Positions 25,196 through 36,032 of a stretch of DNA of 63,884 nt are shown here, in pieces. Source of the stretch: Acinetobacter pragensis (lineage in GTDB: Bacteria > Pseudomonadota > Gammaproteobacteria > Pseudomonadales > Moraxellaceae). A program made the position numbers and the translations under genes. The notes beneath the pieces are model-generated. The model did no database searches. It was given only the letters and a program-made list of their open reading frames with translations, and was not told the origin of the DNA. Position 1 is the first letter of the stretch. Every line of letters starts with the position of its first letter. Location of the stretch: positions 1 through 63,884 of the forward strand of contig NZ_LUAW01000012.1 in NCBI RefSeq assembly GCF_001605895.1, in the 5' to 3' direction.

Positions 25196-26722
25196 ATGAC
25201 AACTATTATCAAGCAAGATGACTTGATCACATCGGTTAAAGATGCGCTTCAGTTCATTTCTTACTATCACCCGCAAGATTTCATTCAGGCAATGAGCCGT
25301 GCGTACGATCGTGAAGAGAACAAAGCTGCCAAAGATGCGATCGCACAAATTTTAATTAACTCACGCATGTGTGCAGAGGGCCACCGCCCAATCTGTCAAG
25401 ATACCGGTATCGTAAACGTATTCGTTGAAGTGGGCATGGACGTTAAATTTGATTTAACGATGAGCTTAGACGATGCAATTAACGAAGGCGTGCGCCAAGG
25501 TTACCTCGAAAATTCGAATGTACTTCGCGCATCAGTGCTTGCAGACCCTGCTTTTGGCCGTAAAAACACCAAAGACAATACGCCTGCTGTGATCTATCAT
25601 AAACTTGTTCCAGGCAACAAAGTTGATATTACTGTAGCGGCCAAAGGCGGCGGTTCAGAAAACAAATCTAAACTGGCAATGCTCAACCCATCTGACTCAA
25701 TTGTCGACTGGGTACTGAAAACTGTTCCGACAATGGGTGCAGGCTGGTGTCCGCCTGGCATGCTGGGTATCGGTATTGGCGGTACTGCAGAAAAAGCCAT
25801 GATGCTTGCGAAAGAAGCATTAATGGAAGAGTTGGACATGGACCGGCTGCTGCGCCGCGGTCCGCAAAGCAAGCTTGAAGAACTCCGTATCGAAATCTTC
25901 GAGAAAGTAAACGCGCTTGGTATTGGCGCGCAAGGCCTTGGCGGCTTGACCACAGTTCTTGACATCAAAATTAAAGATTACCCTTGTCACGCTGCGGGCA
26001 AACCAGTGGGTATGATTCCAAACTGCGCGGCGACTCGCCACGCGCACTTCCAGCTTGACGGCACAGGCGTTGCGCACATTCAAGCGCCAAAACTTGAAGA
26101 CTATCCTTCAGTGACTTGGGATTCGTCAACTTCTAAACGTGTAGACCTAGACACCATCACCCAAGAAGAAATGAACGCTTGGCAGCCTGGCGACACCTTA
26201 TTGCTGAACGGCACAATCTATACAGGCCGTGACGCTGCGCATAAACGTATGGTAGACATGCTGAATAACGGCGAAGAGCTGCCAGTCGACCTTAAAGGCA
26301 AATTCATTTACTACGTTGGCCCTGTAGACCCAGTCGGTGATGAAGTGGTTGGCCCTGCTGGCCCAACAACAGCAACACGTATGGACAAGTTCACACGTCA
26401 AGTGCTTGAAGCGACCGGCATGTTCGGCATGATCGGCAAAGCAGACCGCGGCCCTGCGGCTGTTGAAGCAATTAAAGACAACAAAGCCACTTACCTGATG
26501 GCTGTTGGCGGCGCAGCTTACCTTGTGTCTAAAGCGATCCGTGAAGCTGAAGTCGTTGCATTTGATGACCTAGGCATGGAAGCGATTTACAAGTTTGTCG
26601 TTAAAGACATGCCTGTTTCTGTTGCAGTGGATGTGAATGGTACATCTATTCACGCGACTGCGCCTAAAATCTGGCAAGCGAAAATTGGTAAAATTCCAGT
26701 AGTAGACGCTGCTGCAGGCTAA
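25196..26722 (+). CDS. fumA: Class I fumarate hydratase (4Fe-4S)
   Basis: A 508-residue single-chain iron-sulfur fumarase that interconverts fumarate and malate in the TCA cycle. Cysteine motifs expected for the cluster are present: RPICQDTGIV, GAGWCPPGMLGIG and IPNCAATRH. The C-terminal half has the fumarase beta domain (NGTIYTGRDAAHKRM, GPVDPVGDEVVGPAGPTTATRMD, GKADRG). It is oxygen-sensitive by family and contrasts with the class II FumC. It is transcribed alone and ends in a strong terminator. Possible Pho-like half-sites at 25033-25050 point towards it but lack a -10. Confidence 0.95.
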   Translation: MTTIIKQDDLITSVKDALQFISYYHPQDFIQAMSRAYDREENKAAKDAIAQILINSRMCAEGHRPICQDTGIVNVFVEVGMDVKFDLTMSLDDAINEGVRQGYLENSNVLRASVLADPAFGRKNTKDNTPAVIYHKLVPGNKVDITVAAKGGGSENKSKLAMLNPSDSIVDWVLKTVPTMGAGWCPPGMLGIGIGGTAEKAMMLAKEALMEELDMDRLLRRGPQSKLEELRIEIFEKVNALGIGAQGLGGLTTVLDIKIKDYPCHAAGKPVGMIPNCAATRHAHFQLDGTGVAHIQAPKLEDYPSVTWDSSTSKRVDLDTITQEEMNAWQPGDTLLLNGTIYTGRDAAHKRMVDMLNNGEELPVDLKGKFIYYVGPVDPVGDEVVGPAGPTTATRMDKFTRQVLEATGMFGMIGKADRGPAAVEAIKDNKATYLMAVGGAAYLVSKAIREAEVVAFDDLGMEAIYKFVVKDMPVSVAVDVNGTSIHATAPKIWQAKIGKIPVVDAAAG

Positions 26723-26733
26723 TTTCCCAATAT

Positions 26734-26763
26734 AAAAAAGCACCCTTAATGGGTGCTTTTTTA
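26734..26763 (+). terminator. Terminator after fumarase
   Basis: AAAAAAGCACCC pairs with GGGTGCTTTTTT around TTAAT. Confidence 0.92.
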
Positions 26764-26913
26764 TGACTGCATTCAATTCTTTGTACCATGTTTTCAAGCT
26801 GATGAAATGCCACACAGACTAAAAATAAGGCTCAGCGCCAGCACAACTCGAAGAAAAAATTCTACGGAATTATTCAGCTTCTGCTAAACAGCAGAAATCA
26901 GCTATGATTGCAT

Positions 26914-27630
26914 TCACCACGTCAGCGGATTCCAAATTTTAAAAGGCTTGGTCAGCTGCACATCGGTCGCTGGATCATATTTCGTCCGCTTGATTTTCTG
27001 CGCGCTTTTGCGCATTTTTCCATTCCGCTGATTTTCTGCAACAAAGTTATAGCTGACCGACTTCATTTGCGTAAATGCAATTTCATTTCTACCCACGGCA
27101 TCAGGCATCAGCAGCAGCGGTCCAGATACGGCATGCCGTGTTGTTAAATTTTCCTCATCATATTTAATGAAGTAAGACTGTCCTGCCTCAACAGTAAAAT
27201 CCAAATATTTCGGCTTTTGAAAATGGTTAATGCCCAAAGGGCGGCTGCTGGACAGCCGGTATCGGCCAGCGGGCAATTCAACCCAATAATAATGATTATT
27301 CAATAAGCTCGGAATGCGTTCACTATTCAAGAACAAGCTGCTGGCCACAATTTCCTGCCGGTTCCATTTACTGTCTGGGCGGTATAAATATACCAATGCG
27401 GCCTGCTCATGCTGGGGCTGAACAGGCTGAAAATGGCTGCCCTGCGTTTGATTAACCCAGCCGCCAATGGTAAATACCCCCACTCGGTACTGTTCTAAAA
27501 TACCGGGCTCATGTTCAAAATTAACATCTTTCAGTGTTGAAGCTAAATGCGGCTCTTGCTCAAGAGATGATTTTCCATGACAGCCCAGCAGCATTATGCT
27601 GCTCAGTATTGCAATACATACACCACGCAT
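26914..27630 (-). CDS. DUF2846-like lipoprotein
   Basis: A 238-residue protein starting MRGVCIAILSSIMLLGCHG: a signal peptide with lipobox LLGC, so a predicted lipoprotein. The body (ALVYLYRPDSKWNR, SERIPSLLNNHYYWVELPAG, VEAGQSYFIKYD) matches the beta-rich DUF2846 pattern, whose biochemical role is not established. The C-terminal part is basic (KIKRTKY). It is a single gene, upstream (on the same strand) of nothing obvious and separated from clpX by a terminator. Envelope localisation is inferred from the lipobox. Confidence 0.75.
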   Translation of the reverse strand: MRGVCIAILSSIMLLGCHGKSSLEQEPHLASTLKDVNFEHEPGILEQYRVGVFTIGGWVNQTQGSHFQPVQPQHEQAALVYLYRPDSKWNRQEIVASSLFLNSERIPSLLNNHYYWVELPAGRYRLSSSRPLGINHFQKPKYLDFTVEAGQSYFIKYDEENLTTRHAVSGPLLLMPDAVGRNEIAFTQMKSVSYNFVAENQRNGKMRKSAQKIKRTKYDPATDVQLTKPFKIWNPLTW

Positions 27631-27742
27631 GACTATCCCTCACTGCGTCTTTTTTTATTTTCAATCATTGTTTTTAAATTTTAAACCGCTGGCCATCCCA
27701 GCCATCTAGCTGAGATTAACATTCGGTATTATTTTTTGAAAT

Positions 27743-27779
27743 AAAAAAACGTGCGCAAATCTTAGATTTACGCACGTTT
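27743..27779 (-). terminator. Terminator of clpP-clpX
   Basis: AAACGTGCG and CGCACGTTT form the outer stem, with AAATC and GATTT inside; a T run follows on the minus strand. Confidence 0.85.
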
Positions 27780-27794
27780 CTGACGAAATGCGGC

Positions 27795-29108
27795 TTAAGC
27801 AGATTTTGAATCAATCACCTTCAAATCGGCTTTTGGCGCGGTTTCATCCTTTTTTACTTGGGGCTGGCGCTCCGGCTTAAACTCAGGCTTTGCTTCACCG
27901 TTAATGACAGCTTCAGTGACGACAACAGTCCCCACATCTGTACGGCTTGGCAAGTCATACATGGTTTCAAGCAATGAGTTTTCCAAAATTGAACGCAAGC
28001 CGCGCGCACCAGTATTGCGGTCTAATGCTTTTTTCGCCACTGCGCGAAGCGCAGACTCTTCAAATACCAAATCAACATTTTCCATGCCGAACAGATATTC
28101 ATACTGGCGTGTTAAAGCATTTTTCGGCTCGGTTAGAATTTGCAGCAATGCATCTTCATCCAGTTCATCCAGAGTCGCAATCACCGGCAAACGGCCAATA
28201 AACTCAGGTATCAAGCCGAATTTAACCAAATCGGTAGCTTCTACTTGGCGGAACAGGTCAGATAATTTTTGAGTTTCATCTTTCTTGCGCACTTCTGCAG
28301 TAAAGCCGATCCCGCCTTTTTCCTGACGCTGCTGCACAATTTTCTCTAAACCAGAAAATGCGCCGCCGCAGATAAACAGAATATTAGACGTATCAATCTG
28401 AATAAATTCCTGCTGCGGGTGCTTACGGCCGCCTTGCGGTGGAATAGACGCAACAGTCCCTTCAATCATTTTCAGCAAAGCTTGCTGTACACCCTCACCC
28501 GACACGTCACGTGTGATGGATGGGTTTTCAGATTTACGGGTAATCTTGTCGATTTCATCGATATAGATAATGCCTTTCTGCGCTTTTTCCACATCGTAAT
28601 CGGCTTTTTGAAGAAGCTTTTGAACAATGTTCTCAACATCTTCGCCGACGTAGCCTGCTTCAGTTAAAGTTGTCGCATCCGCCATGGCAAATGGAACATC
28701 CAATAAACGCGCCAGCGTCTGTGCAAGCAATGTTTTACCTGAACCCGTCGGTCCAACCAGCATAATATTGCTTTTTGAAATTTCAACGCCATCTTCCGGC
28801 TTTTTACCGCTGGTCGAAACTTTCAAACGCTTATAATGGTTATACACCGCGACAGACAGCGTCTTTTTCGCCACATCTTGACCAATTACATATTGATCCA
28901 GAGCAGCCCGGATCTCATGCGGTTTTGGCAGCGGACGGGTCGCCCAGTCGCCAGATTCGACCTGCTGGCTGGTTTGGACCAGATCCAGGCATACGTCCAC
29001 ACATTCATTACAGATGTAAGCGTCCTCACCTGCAATCAGTTTCCCGACTTCAGACTGCGTTTTACCGCAAAATGAACAATGTTTTTGTCCTTGAGGATGT
29101 TCGGACAT
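27795..29108 (-). CDS. clpX: ClpX ATPase subunit of ClpXP protease
   Basis: A 437-residue AAA+ unfoldase that feeds tagged proteins to ClpP. It has an N-terminal C4 zinc-binding domain (CSFCGKT and CNECVDVC), Walker [14 protein letters not shown], Walker B IIYIDEID, pore loop GYVGED and the ClpP-docking IGF loop (GGIGFTAEV). Sensor 2 is NTGARGLRS. The last 40 residues are a charged tail ending near [11 protein letters not shown]. clpX lies 29 bases after clpP, in the order tig, clpP, clpX known in other gammaproteobacteria. Confidence 0.97.
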   Translation of the reverse strand: MSEHPQGQKHCSFCGKTQSEVGKLIAGEDAYICNECVDVCLDLVQTSQQVESGDWATRPLPKPHEIRAALDQYVIGQDVAKKTLSVAVYNHYKRLKVSTSGKKPEDGVEISKSNIMLVGPTGSGKTLLAQTLARLLDVPFAMADATTLTEAGYVGEDVENIVQKLLQKADYDVEKAQKGIIYIDEIDKITRKSENPSITRDVSGEGVQQALLKMIEGTVASIPPQGGRKHPQQEFIQIDTSNILFICGGAFSGLEKIVQQRQEKGGIGFTAEVRKKDETQKLSDLFRQVEATDLVKFGLIPEFIGRLPVIATLDELDEDALLQILTEPKNALTRQYEYLFGMENVDLVFEESALRAVAKKALDRNTGARGLRSILENSLLETMYDLPSRTDVGTVVVTEAVINGEAKPEFKPERQPQVKKDETAPKADLKVIDSKSA

Positions 29109-29137
29109 ATTTACTCCAATATATAAATCTTTAAAAC

Positions 29138-29743
29138 TTATGGGCGTTTAGATAAAACTTCGTCCACAAGACCGTATTCTTTTGCCTGCTGCGCAGTCAT
29201 AAAGTTGTCACGGTCAGTATCTTTTGCCAAACGTTCATAGTCTTGACCGCTGTGTTCAGCCATCAAACGGTTCAAACGCTCTTTAATGAACAGGATTTCA
29301 CGGGCATGGATTTCAATATCTGATGCTTGGCCGCGGAAACCGCCCAAAGGCTGGTGAATCATGACACGGGCATTTTCAAGGCAGTAACGCTTGCCTTTTG
29401 CGCCGGCATTCAGCAGAAATGCACCCATCGATGCCGCTTGGCCCATGCAGTAAGTCACTACATCCGGTTTAATAAACTGCATGGTGTCATAAATTGCCAT
29501 GCCTGCAGTTACAGAACCGCCCGGTGAATTGATATATAAATGGATATCTTTATCTGGGTTTTCAGCTTCTAAAAACAGCATTTGCGCAACAATTAAGTTC
29601 GCCATGTTGTCTTCAACTTCACCAGTTAAGAAAATGACGCGTTCACGTAAAAGGCGTGAATAAATATCAAAAGAACGCTCGCCGCGAGAAGATTGCTCAA
29701 CTACCATTGGCACTAATGCGTTTTCAATTGTTGGAACATACAT
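29138..29743 (-). CDS. clpP: ClpP protease subunit
   Basis: A 201-residue serine protease that forms the ClpP tetradecamer. The catalytic Ser is in [11 protein letters not shown], His in [11 protein letters not shown] and Asp in KDTDRDNFM. The conserved [12 protein letters not shown] handle loop is present. A short N-terminal propeptide is expected to be removed ([17 protein letters not shown]). It is cotranscribed with clpX. tig lies upstream, but a terminator separates them, so clpPX also needs its own promoter in the 195-base gap. Confidence 0.97.
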   Translation of the reverse strand: MYVPTIENALVPMVVEQSSRGERSFDIYSRLLRERVIFLTGEVEDNMANLIVAQMLFLEAENPDKDIHLYINSPGGSVTAGMAIYDTMQFIKPDVVTYCMGQAASMGAFLLNAGAKGKRYCLENARVMIHQPLGGFRGQASDIEIHAREILFIKERLNRLMAEHSGQDYERLAKDTDRDNFMTAQQAKEYGLVDEVLSKRP

Positions 29744-29895
29744 ACGTTTATTTATTCCTAAATTTTTTGTTACTCAACCCATATTCACAATATGAGGGAT
29801 ATTTGACGAAATTGCAAAAGTTTCCCAATTAAATAACAGATATTTTTTGCATAAGCTTTGTGAATTGAGGACAAAATTTTTCTGAAGAATACCGA

Positions 29896-29926
29896 TAAAA
29901 AAAGGCGCTTAACGCGCCTTTTTTAC
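29896..29926 (-). terminator. Terminator of tig
   Basis: AAAAAAAGGCGC and GCGCCTTTTTT form a short-loop hairpin directly after the tig stop on the minus strand. Confidence 0.88.
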
Positions 29927-29938
29927 AGAGCTAAAAAA

Positions 29939-31270
29939 TTAGCCTTGCTGACGAGCTTGCTGCTCTTTCAATAAGTCTTCATAGCTTACTGAAGTGTCAG
30001 TAATTTTTGCAGACGCTAAGATGTGGTCTACAACTTGGTCTTCTAAAATAACTGATTCAATTTGAGCGCGCTGCTGTTTGTCATTGTTGAAGTATTCAAT
30101 CACTTCTTTAGGATCTTCGTAAGAAGAAGCCATATCTTCAATGTACGCATCAACACGCGCTTGGTCTACTTCAAGTTTAGCATCAGCCAATACTTTGCTT
30201 ACCAATACGCCCAATTTAACTGATTTTTCAGCTTGTTCTTTAAACAGGTCATCTGGAAGCATGCTGCTGTCAAATGCTTTAGCGCCTTGAGCACCAAACT
30301 GCTGAGTGAACTGCTGAATCATTTGCTGACGCTGACGGTCAATTTCTTGAGCCAGCATTGCTTCTGGAAGTTCAACTTCATTCGCAGCAACCAACGCATC
30401 AAACGCTGCGCCTTTAACTTGGTTGCGAAGGCCGTTTTTCACTTCACGTTCCATATTTTTGCGAACGTCAGCTTTTAATTTTTCAACGCCTTCTTCTTCA
30501 GTCAAGCCAAATACTTTTAAGAATTCAGCATCAATTTCTGGAAGTTTTTGTTTTTCAACAAGCTTAACAGTAATTTTGAATTGGGCAGCTTTACCGGCAA
30601 GATTTTCAGCTTGGTAATCTTCAGGGAAAGTTACTTCGATTTCTTTCTCTTCGCCTTTCTTCATGCCAACGATGCCGTCTTCGAAGCCAGGAATCATGCG
30701 TCCAGAACCTAAAACAAGTTTAAAGTCTTCTGCAGAACCGCCTTCAAATTTTTCGCCGTCAATTGAACCTTCAAAATCAAAAGTCACTTGCATGTCTTTT
30801 TTAGCCATGCCTTTTGTTTCAGTCCAAGCAGCGCGCTGTTTTTGAAGATTTTCAATCATCTTCTCTACATCGCTGTCGTTCACTTCAGTCGTTTTGCGTT
30901 CAACGGCCAAGCCGTCAAATTTAACGTCAACTTCTGGGTAAACTTCTACAGTTGCTTCAAAAACCAAAGCATCATCTTTCATTTCAGTTTTTTCAATGTT
31001 CGGCATGCCTACAGCATTGATTTTTTCTTGCTGAATCGCTTCAAACACTGTGTCACGGATGATGTCGTTGACAACTTCTTGGTAAAGGCCAGCACCGTAT
31101 TCACGGCGGACAACGTTTACAGGCACTTTACCTGGACGGAAGCCGTTGATCTTCACAGTTTTGGCAGTGCGTTTCAAGCGAGCTTCAAATTGCTCGTTAA
31201 TACGGCTCGTCGGTACAGATACAGTTAAACGACGGGCAACGCCCGAAACCGCTTCAGAAGTTACTTGCAT
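29939..31270 (-). CDS. tig: Trigger factor
   Basis: A 443-residue ribosome-associated chaperone with peptidyl-prolyl isomerase activity. The ribosome-binding loop is [18 protein letters not shown] near residues 41-58. The FKBP-like domain ([40 protein letters not shown]) lies at about 160-250. The remainder is the long helical substrate-binding arm. It binds at the peptide exit tunnel. First gene of the tig, clpP, clpX cluster, with a terminator after it. Confidence 0.97.
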   Translation of the reverse strand: MQVTSEAVSGVARRLTVSVPTSRINEQFEARLKRTAKTVKINGFRPGKVPVNVVRREYGAGLYQEVVNDIIRDTVFEAIQQEKINAVGMPNIEKTEMKDDALVFEATVEVYPEVDVKFDGLAVERKTTEVNDSDVEKMIENLQKQRAAWTETKGMAKKDMQVTFDFEGSIDGEKFEGGSAEDFKLVLGSGRMIPGFEDGIVGMKKGEEKEIEVTFPEDYQAENLAGKAAQFKITVKLVEKQKLPEIDAEFLKVFGLTEEEGVEKLKADVRKNMEREVKNGLRNQVKGAAFDALVAANEVELPEAMLAQEIDRQRQQMIQQFTQQFGAQGAKAFDSSMLPDDLFKEQAEKSVKLGVLVSKVLADAKLEVDQARVDAYIEDMASSYEDPKEVIEYFNNDKQQRAQIESVILEDQVVDHILASAKITDTSVSYEDLLKEQQARQQG

Positions 31271-31710
31271 GGCTTCCTCGATATTTTGTTAAAAAACAGA
31301 TTAAAAAAAAGTGCCACATTATATGACAACATTTAAAGATATACAAAATAGCATTATAGCACCTATTTTTCTTGATTTTTTTATACCCTTGCTTTTGTCC
31401 TGAAATTCAAGCCTAGACGGCAATTGCCTTAAAACCATCGGTAGATTTCCCACCTCAAACAACAAACCCCGGTAAGCAACAGCAAATGATGCATTAAAGC
31501 ATGCAGATTTATAGGCTCTCCTGCCGCTGGCCGCAGTTAAAACTCTTTTCCTAGATGTTTTCTCATAGTCTACGACTTAAGAATTAAATCAATGTTTCGT
31601 CAAAAAATCATACTAAAAAACAAAATAACTTTATAAAACAAAATATTAATTAAGTATTGTTATACAGTTACATTTAATTAAGCATTTAAAATTGGTATTT
31701 TTATCGTCAA

Positions 31711-31757
31711 TTACAATGTCATAAAGATGCAATCTATAATAAGAATTATTATTATTC
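31711..31757 (+). promoter_or_regulatory. piuA promoter with Fur-type box
   Basis: TTACAA (31711-31716), 18-base spacer, TATAAT (31735-31740). The palindrome TAATAA-GAA-TTATTA (31737-31751) overlaps the -10 and matches the 7-1-7 Fur core at about 11 of 14 positions. Repression by Fur under iron-rich conditions is inferred. The rest of the 521-base gap 31271-31791 has no ORF. Confidence 0.65.
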
Positions 31758-31791
31758 GCATACAAATTCACAACACTGTCTCAGGTTCGAA

Positions 31792-34035
31792 ATGGCCTTC
31801 ATCAAAACACGTAAGAAAATTGTATCGTCTGCAATTGCTTCATCATTGTCTATGATTGCAGTCAATACATTCGCTCAAGAGCAAGTCACTCAGCTTCCGA
31901 CGATTAATCAAGAAGTTGCAGCAGAACAGCAAGGGTTCAAAGTTGAAAAGTCTGCAAACGCTAAGTTTGTTGCGCCTTTATTAGATACACCAAAATCTGT
32001 TTCTGTGATTTCTAAGCAATTGATTGAAGACACGCAAGTAACCACTTTAAGCGATGCTTTACGTACTGTTCCTGGTATTACCTTAGGGGCTGGTGAAGGC
32101 GGCAACCCAAATGGTGACCGTCCGTTTATCCGCGGCTACAACTCAGAAAGCTCGATGTATGTAGACGGTATCCGCAGCGCCACTTCACAAAACCGTGAAA
32201 TGTTCGCTGTAGAGCAAGTTGAAGTCACCAAAGGTTCGGCTTCTGCATTGGGCGGCGCAGGCTCAGTGGGCGGCAGCATCAACATGATTTCTAAAGTGGC
32301 TAAAAAAGGCGACTTTTTAGAAGGTTCTGTTGGCGCCGGTACAGATGATTATCAGCGCATTACACTGGATGGCAACAAAGATTTCGGCAACGGCATTGCT
32401 GCCCGTGTAGCCGTAATGGGCCACCACAACAATAAAGCAGGTCAATCTGATGGCGCTGAATATGCGCGTGTCGGTATTGCGCCAAGCATTACTTTTGGCT
32501 TAGACACTCCAACCCGTGCCACTTTAAGCTACTACTATTTAAAATCTGACGATACGCCTGATTCAGGTGTACCTTACTGGAATTCTTCTAACAATACAGC
32601 AACCGGCAAACCGTTGGATGTGAAACAAGGTGTTTACTACGGCTGGTTAGACCGCGATTTCCAAAAACAGGAAAATCAAATCGGCACCATTAAATTAGAG
32701 CACGACCTGACTGATAATTTAACCATCAGCAACACTGCCGTGTACAGCAATTCTAAAAATGACTACATCTGGACTCAGCCAGATGACAGCCAAAAAAACA
32801 TTGCAAATGGTGAAGTATGGCGTCGTGTAAACTCTCGTATTACAGATACCAACACGTTTACGGATCAGTTGGCTTTAACGGGTAAATTTAATACCGGTGC
32901 AATTAAGCACAGCTTTAATGTCGGCGCAGAATATAGTGACCAAGAGTCTGACAAAGGTTCGTATACAGTTACCTCTAATTCGGGCAAAGTGATTACTGGC
33001 TCCCCTACAACAGGTGCATGTTCACTTGGAATTGGCGCAGCTTCTGATTATTGGTGTACCGATGCATTCAACCCGAATTCAAAAGATCCATGGTTAGGCA
33101 ATGTAGCAGCAAATAAAGCGGTTACTACAACAACGGCAACCACAACATCTGCATATCTATTAGACAGCATTGAGTTCACCCCACGTTGGTTGCTGGACGT
33201 AGGCGTTCGCTGGGACAAGTTTGAAACTGAACTTAAAACCAATGCCACAGGCGCAAAAATTGAAAGCGATACAGACTTTTTCTCTTACCAAGCTGGCTTG
33301 ACATTTAAGCCTGCTGAAAATGGCAGCATTTATGCAAGCGTTGCAACATCTGCCAACCCTGTAGGTATTGATGCAGGTGACGGTTCTGAAACAGCGGTCA
33401 ATGTAAATATTAAAGACCTTGATCCAGAGAAAAGCCGTACATTTGAAGTGGGTACGAAATGGGATCTGTTTAATGACAAGTTAAACTTAACTGCAGCCAT
33501 TTTCCGTACAGAAAAGCAAAATACCCGTATTCAGCTTGATTCAACAACCTATACCAATGGCGGTGAAAGCAAGGTTGACGGTATTGAGCTTGGCTTAAAC
33601 GGCAGTATTACAGACAAATGGGCTGTATCAGCAGGCTACACATATTTAGACAGTGAACAGACTGATCCAGGTCCATCATGTACCCGTGCAGGTGTATGTA
33701 CTCCTGATAATCCAGCGAAAGGAAAGCAGCTTCCAAACGTGCCGAAAAACAGCGCGACACTTTGGACCACGTACCAAGTAATGCCGCAGTTGACACTGGG
33801 TGCAGGCGCTATTGCTATGGATAAGGTTTATGGTGATGCAGCAAATACTAAGTTTGTTCCAGGTTATGTACGCTACGACGCTATGGCGCGCTACAACGTC
33901 AATAAGAATGTAGACTTACAACTTAATGTTAACAACTTGTCTGACAAACGCTACTTCACTAAAGCCTATGCTTCTCATTATGCAAGTGAAGCAGAAGGCC
34001 GCAGCGCAGTATTGTCTCTAAACTTCAAATATTAA
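31792..34035 (+). CDS. piuA: TonB-dependent catecholate siderophore receptor (PiuA/Fiu type)
   Basis: A 747-residue outer-membrane receptor. The signal peptide ends near AVNTFAQEQ. A plug domain follows (DTPKSVSVISKQLIEDTQ, LRTVPGITLGAGEGGNPNGD, RPFIRGYNSESSMYVDGIR, GSASALGGAGSVGGSINM). A 22-strand barrel ends in aromatic VLSLNFKY. An internal TonB box is likely near QLPTIN. The piuC gene immediately downstream supports the PiuA/Fiu assignment; such receptors import catechol iron complexes and catechol-bearing beta-lactams. A Fur-like site overlaps its promoter. Energy would come from the tonB-exbBD operon in this window or another. Confidence 0.92.
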   Translation: MAFIKTRKKIVSSAIASSLSMIAVNTFAQEQVTQLPTINQEVAAEQQGFKVEKSANAKFVAPLLDTPKSVSVISKQLIEDTQVTTLSDALRTVPGITLGAGEGGNPNGDRPFIRGYNSESSMYVDGIRSATSQNREMFAVEQVEVTKGSASALGGAGSVGGSINMISKVAKKGDFLEGSVGAGTDDYQRITLDGNKDFGNGIAARVAVMGHHNNKAGQSDGAEYARVGIAPSITFGLDTPTRATLSYYYLKSDDTPDSGVPYWNSSNNTATGKPLDVKQGVYYGWLDRDFQKQENQIGTIKLEHDLTDNLTISNTAVYSNSKNDYIWTQPDDSQKNIANGEVWRRVNSRITDTNTFTDQLALTGKFNTGAIKHSFNVGAEYSDQESDKGSYTVTSNSGKVITGSPTTGACSLGIGAASDYWCTDAFNPNSKDPWLGNVAANKAVTTTTATTTSAYLLDSIEFTPRWLLDVGVRWDKFETELKTNATGAKIESDTDFFSYQAGLTFKPAENGSIYASVATSANPVGIDAGDGSETAVNVNIKDLDPEKSRTFEVGTKWDLFNDKLNLTAAIFRTEKQNTRIQLDSTTYTNGGESKVDGIELGLNGSITDKWAVSAGYTYLDSEQTDPGPSCTRAGVCTPDNPAKGKQLPNVPKNSATLWTTYQVMPQLTLGAGAIAMDKVYGDAANTKFVPGYVRYDAMARYNVNKNVDLQLNVNNLSDKRYFTKAYASHYASEAEGRSAVLSLNFKY

Positions 34036-34043
34036 TCAAAGCT

Positions 34044-34104
34044 AAATCCCATAATAATTTTATGGGATTTATTTAAAATAGCCTCTTCTAAGAGGCTATT
34101 TTTA
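34044..34104 (+). terminator. Two tandem hairpin terminators between piuA and piuC
   Basis: First: AAATCCCATAA and TTATGGGATTT around TAATT. Second: AATAGCCTCT and AGAGGCTATT, followed by T. Two stacked terminators inside this gene pair would uncouple or attenuate piuC expression. Confidence 0.8.
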
Positions 34105-34147
34105 TATATGCTTAAGACACCCTATTTTGATATAAAAAGGTATTGCC

Positions 34148-34831
34148 GTGATTCACCATATTCCCAATGTATTAAGCAAAGAACAAGTTCAATACTTCCG
34201 CCAAGAAATGGATAAAGTGGAATGGGTGGATGGCAAAAAAACCACAGGGTCACTGTCTGCAAATGTAAAGCACAACCAGCAGCTGGCTGAAGATCACCCT
34301 TTGACGCATCATTTGGGCGATATGATTTTAGCGGCCTTGACGCAAAATTCATTATTTACTTCGGCTGCACTGCCTTTAAATATCTTGCCTCCCTATTTTA
34401 ACCGTTATGAAAATGGTGAAACCTTCGGCTTTCATGTCGACAACGCTATCCGCTGGATACAGGGTACAAATCAAAAAATCCGCACTGACCTGTCCTGCAC
34501 TGTTTTTCTGAGTGAACCGGACGAATATGAAGGCGGCGAACTAGTGGTCGAAGATACCTATGGCTATCATGAAATCAAGCTTCCTGCAGGCGACTTGATC
34601 CTCTATCCGTCAACAAGTGTCCATGAGGTTAGCCCTGTCACCCAAGGCTGCCGCGTCGCTTCTTTTTTCTGGTTGCAAAGCATGATCCGGGATGATGCTG
34701 ACCGCCACATGCTGTTTAATTTGGATCAAAGCATTCAAAACCTGCGCATGCAATTAGGCGATGCGCATTCAGAAGTGGTGAAGCTCACCAGCATGTATCA
34801 TAATTTATTGCGCAAATGGGCTGAAATTTAA
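34148..34831 (+). CDS. piuC: Fe(II)/2-oxoglutarate dioxygenase PiuC
   Basis: A 227-residue PKHD-type hydroxylase. The iron ligands are visible: H-x-D in [12 protein letters not shown] and the distal His in [10 protein letters not shown], followed by the 2-oxoglutarate Arg in [11 protein letters not shown]. It starts with GTG at 34148 ([10 protein letters not shown]), since no ATG fits the conserved N-terminus. PiuC is typically paired with the PiuA/Fiu receptor; its physiological substrate is unsettled. It lies 112 bases after piuA, with two hairpins between them, so expression may depend partly on its own promoter. Confidence 0.92.
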   Translation: MIHHIPNVLSKEQVQYFRQEMDKVEWVDGKKTTGSLSANVKHNQQLAEDHPLTHHLGDMILAALTQNSLFTSAALPLNILPPYFNRYENGETFGFHVDNAIRWIQGTNQKIRTDLSCTVFLSEPDEYEGGELVVEDTYGYHEIKLPAGDLILYPSTSVHEVSPVTQGCRVASFFWLQSMIRDDADRHMLFNLDQSIQNLRMQLGDAHSEVVKLTSMYHNLLRKWAEI

Positions 34832-34919
34832 AGCTCAAAGCTAAACATTGCATTTTCACTGAACGCGCTTGGTCAGACACACATTGAATCGAGCCATAGA
34901 TGAAGAAAACGGAAATCTC

Positions 34920-36032
34920 ATGACTGCCAACACTGTCCTCGCCCCGCTCACTCAGATTCCGTCCGATTTGCAAACCCTTGCCGATTATGAACAGGAAGCG
35001 CAGAAACACTTGCCGGACATGGTCTGGCAGTACCTGCAAGGCGGCTCCATGAATGAATGCAGCGTCCGCAGCAATACCGAGCAGTTTGAACAGATACACT
35101 TATTGCCCCGCATGCTGCAAGACCTGACACACGGCCATACCGCATGTGAAATTCTTGGGCAAACATTTCCTCATCCCATTTTTTTGGCGCCGATCGGGCA
35201 TCAGCAGCAGTTCCATCCCGACGGTGAAGCAGCCTGCGCGCTGGCAGCAGAAGTACTGGGCAGCAATATGCTCTTAAGCACCTTCACCAATACCGACATG
35301 CACGCCCTGAAGCAGGATAATCCCTACAAATGGTTCCAGCTGTATTGGCAAGGCGAGCGGGAAAAATCTTTGGTATTGGTAAAGCTGGCCGAGGCGCATA
35401 ATTTCAAAGCGATTGTGGTGACGGTCGATTCTCCGCATACCGGCATCCGCGATCGTGAACGGCGGGTGTTCTTTCACTTGCCTGAAGGCATGCAGCACCC
35501 GCATACGCCTGCGCATATCCCCCTGCCTGAGCTGAACGAGGGGGATCATCCTGTATTTAACGGCCTGATGAAAATTGCGCCGACGTGGCAAGACATCGCT
35601 TGGCTGGTACAGCAAACTCAGCTGCCCGTTATTTTAAAAGGCATTTTAAGTCCATTAGATGCTCAGCTAGCGATACAGCACGGGGTACAGGGCCTTATTG
35701 TGTCCAATCATGGCGGGCGGGTGCTGGATACCGGCATTCCCCCATTGACAGCGCTGCAGCTGATTAAAAAAACTGTTCCGGCAGATTTTCCTCTGCTGTA
35801 TGACGGCGGTATCCGCCGCGGTTCAGATGTATTCAAAGCGATTGCTTTAGGCGCATCTGCAGTCCTGATTGGCCGTCCTGCCATTTACGGTTTAGCCAGT
35901 GCAGGCGCTTTAGGCGTGGCGCATGTAATCAAAATCTTAAAGGAAGAATTTGAGATAACGATGGCCTTAATGGGAACGGCAACGCTAAAAGACATCTCTG
36001 AAGAATATATTTTTCAAAAACAGACAAATTAA
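34920..36032 (+). CDS. FMN-dependent alpha-hydroxy-acid oxidase/dehydrogenase
   Basis: A 370-residue member of the L-lactate dehydrogenase (LldD)/glycolate oxidase family. FMN and substrate motifs are visible: IFLAPIGHQQ, KWFQLYW, VVTVDSPHTGIRDRE, the catalytic His and Arg in SNHGGRVLDT, and DGGIRRGSDVFKAIALGASAV-type FMN phosphate binding followed by GRPAIYGLA. ATG at 34920 (MTANTVLAPLTQ) has GGAA upstream; an in-frame TTG at 34869 is less likely. The hydroxy-acid substrate is unclear. It lies close after piuC and may share its transcript. Confidence 0.85.
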   Translation: MTANTVLAPLTQIPSDLQTLADYEQEAQKHLPDMVWQYLQGGSMNECSVRSNTEQFEQIHLLPRMLQDLTHGHTACEILGQTFPHPIFLAPIGHQQQFHPDGEAACALAAEVLGSNMLLSTFTNTDMHALKQDNPYKWFQLYWQGEREKSLVLVKLAEAHNFKAIVVTVDSPHTGIRDRERRVFFHLPEGMQHPHTPAHIPLPELNEGDHPVFNGLMKIAPTWQDIAWLVQQTQLPVILKGILSPLDAQLAIQHGVQGLIVSNHGGRVLDTGIPPLTALQLIKKTVPADFPLLYDGGIRRGSDVFKAIALGASAVLIGRPAIYGLASAGALGVAHVIKILKEEFEITMALMGTATLKDISEEYIFQKQTN

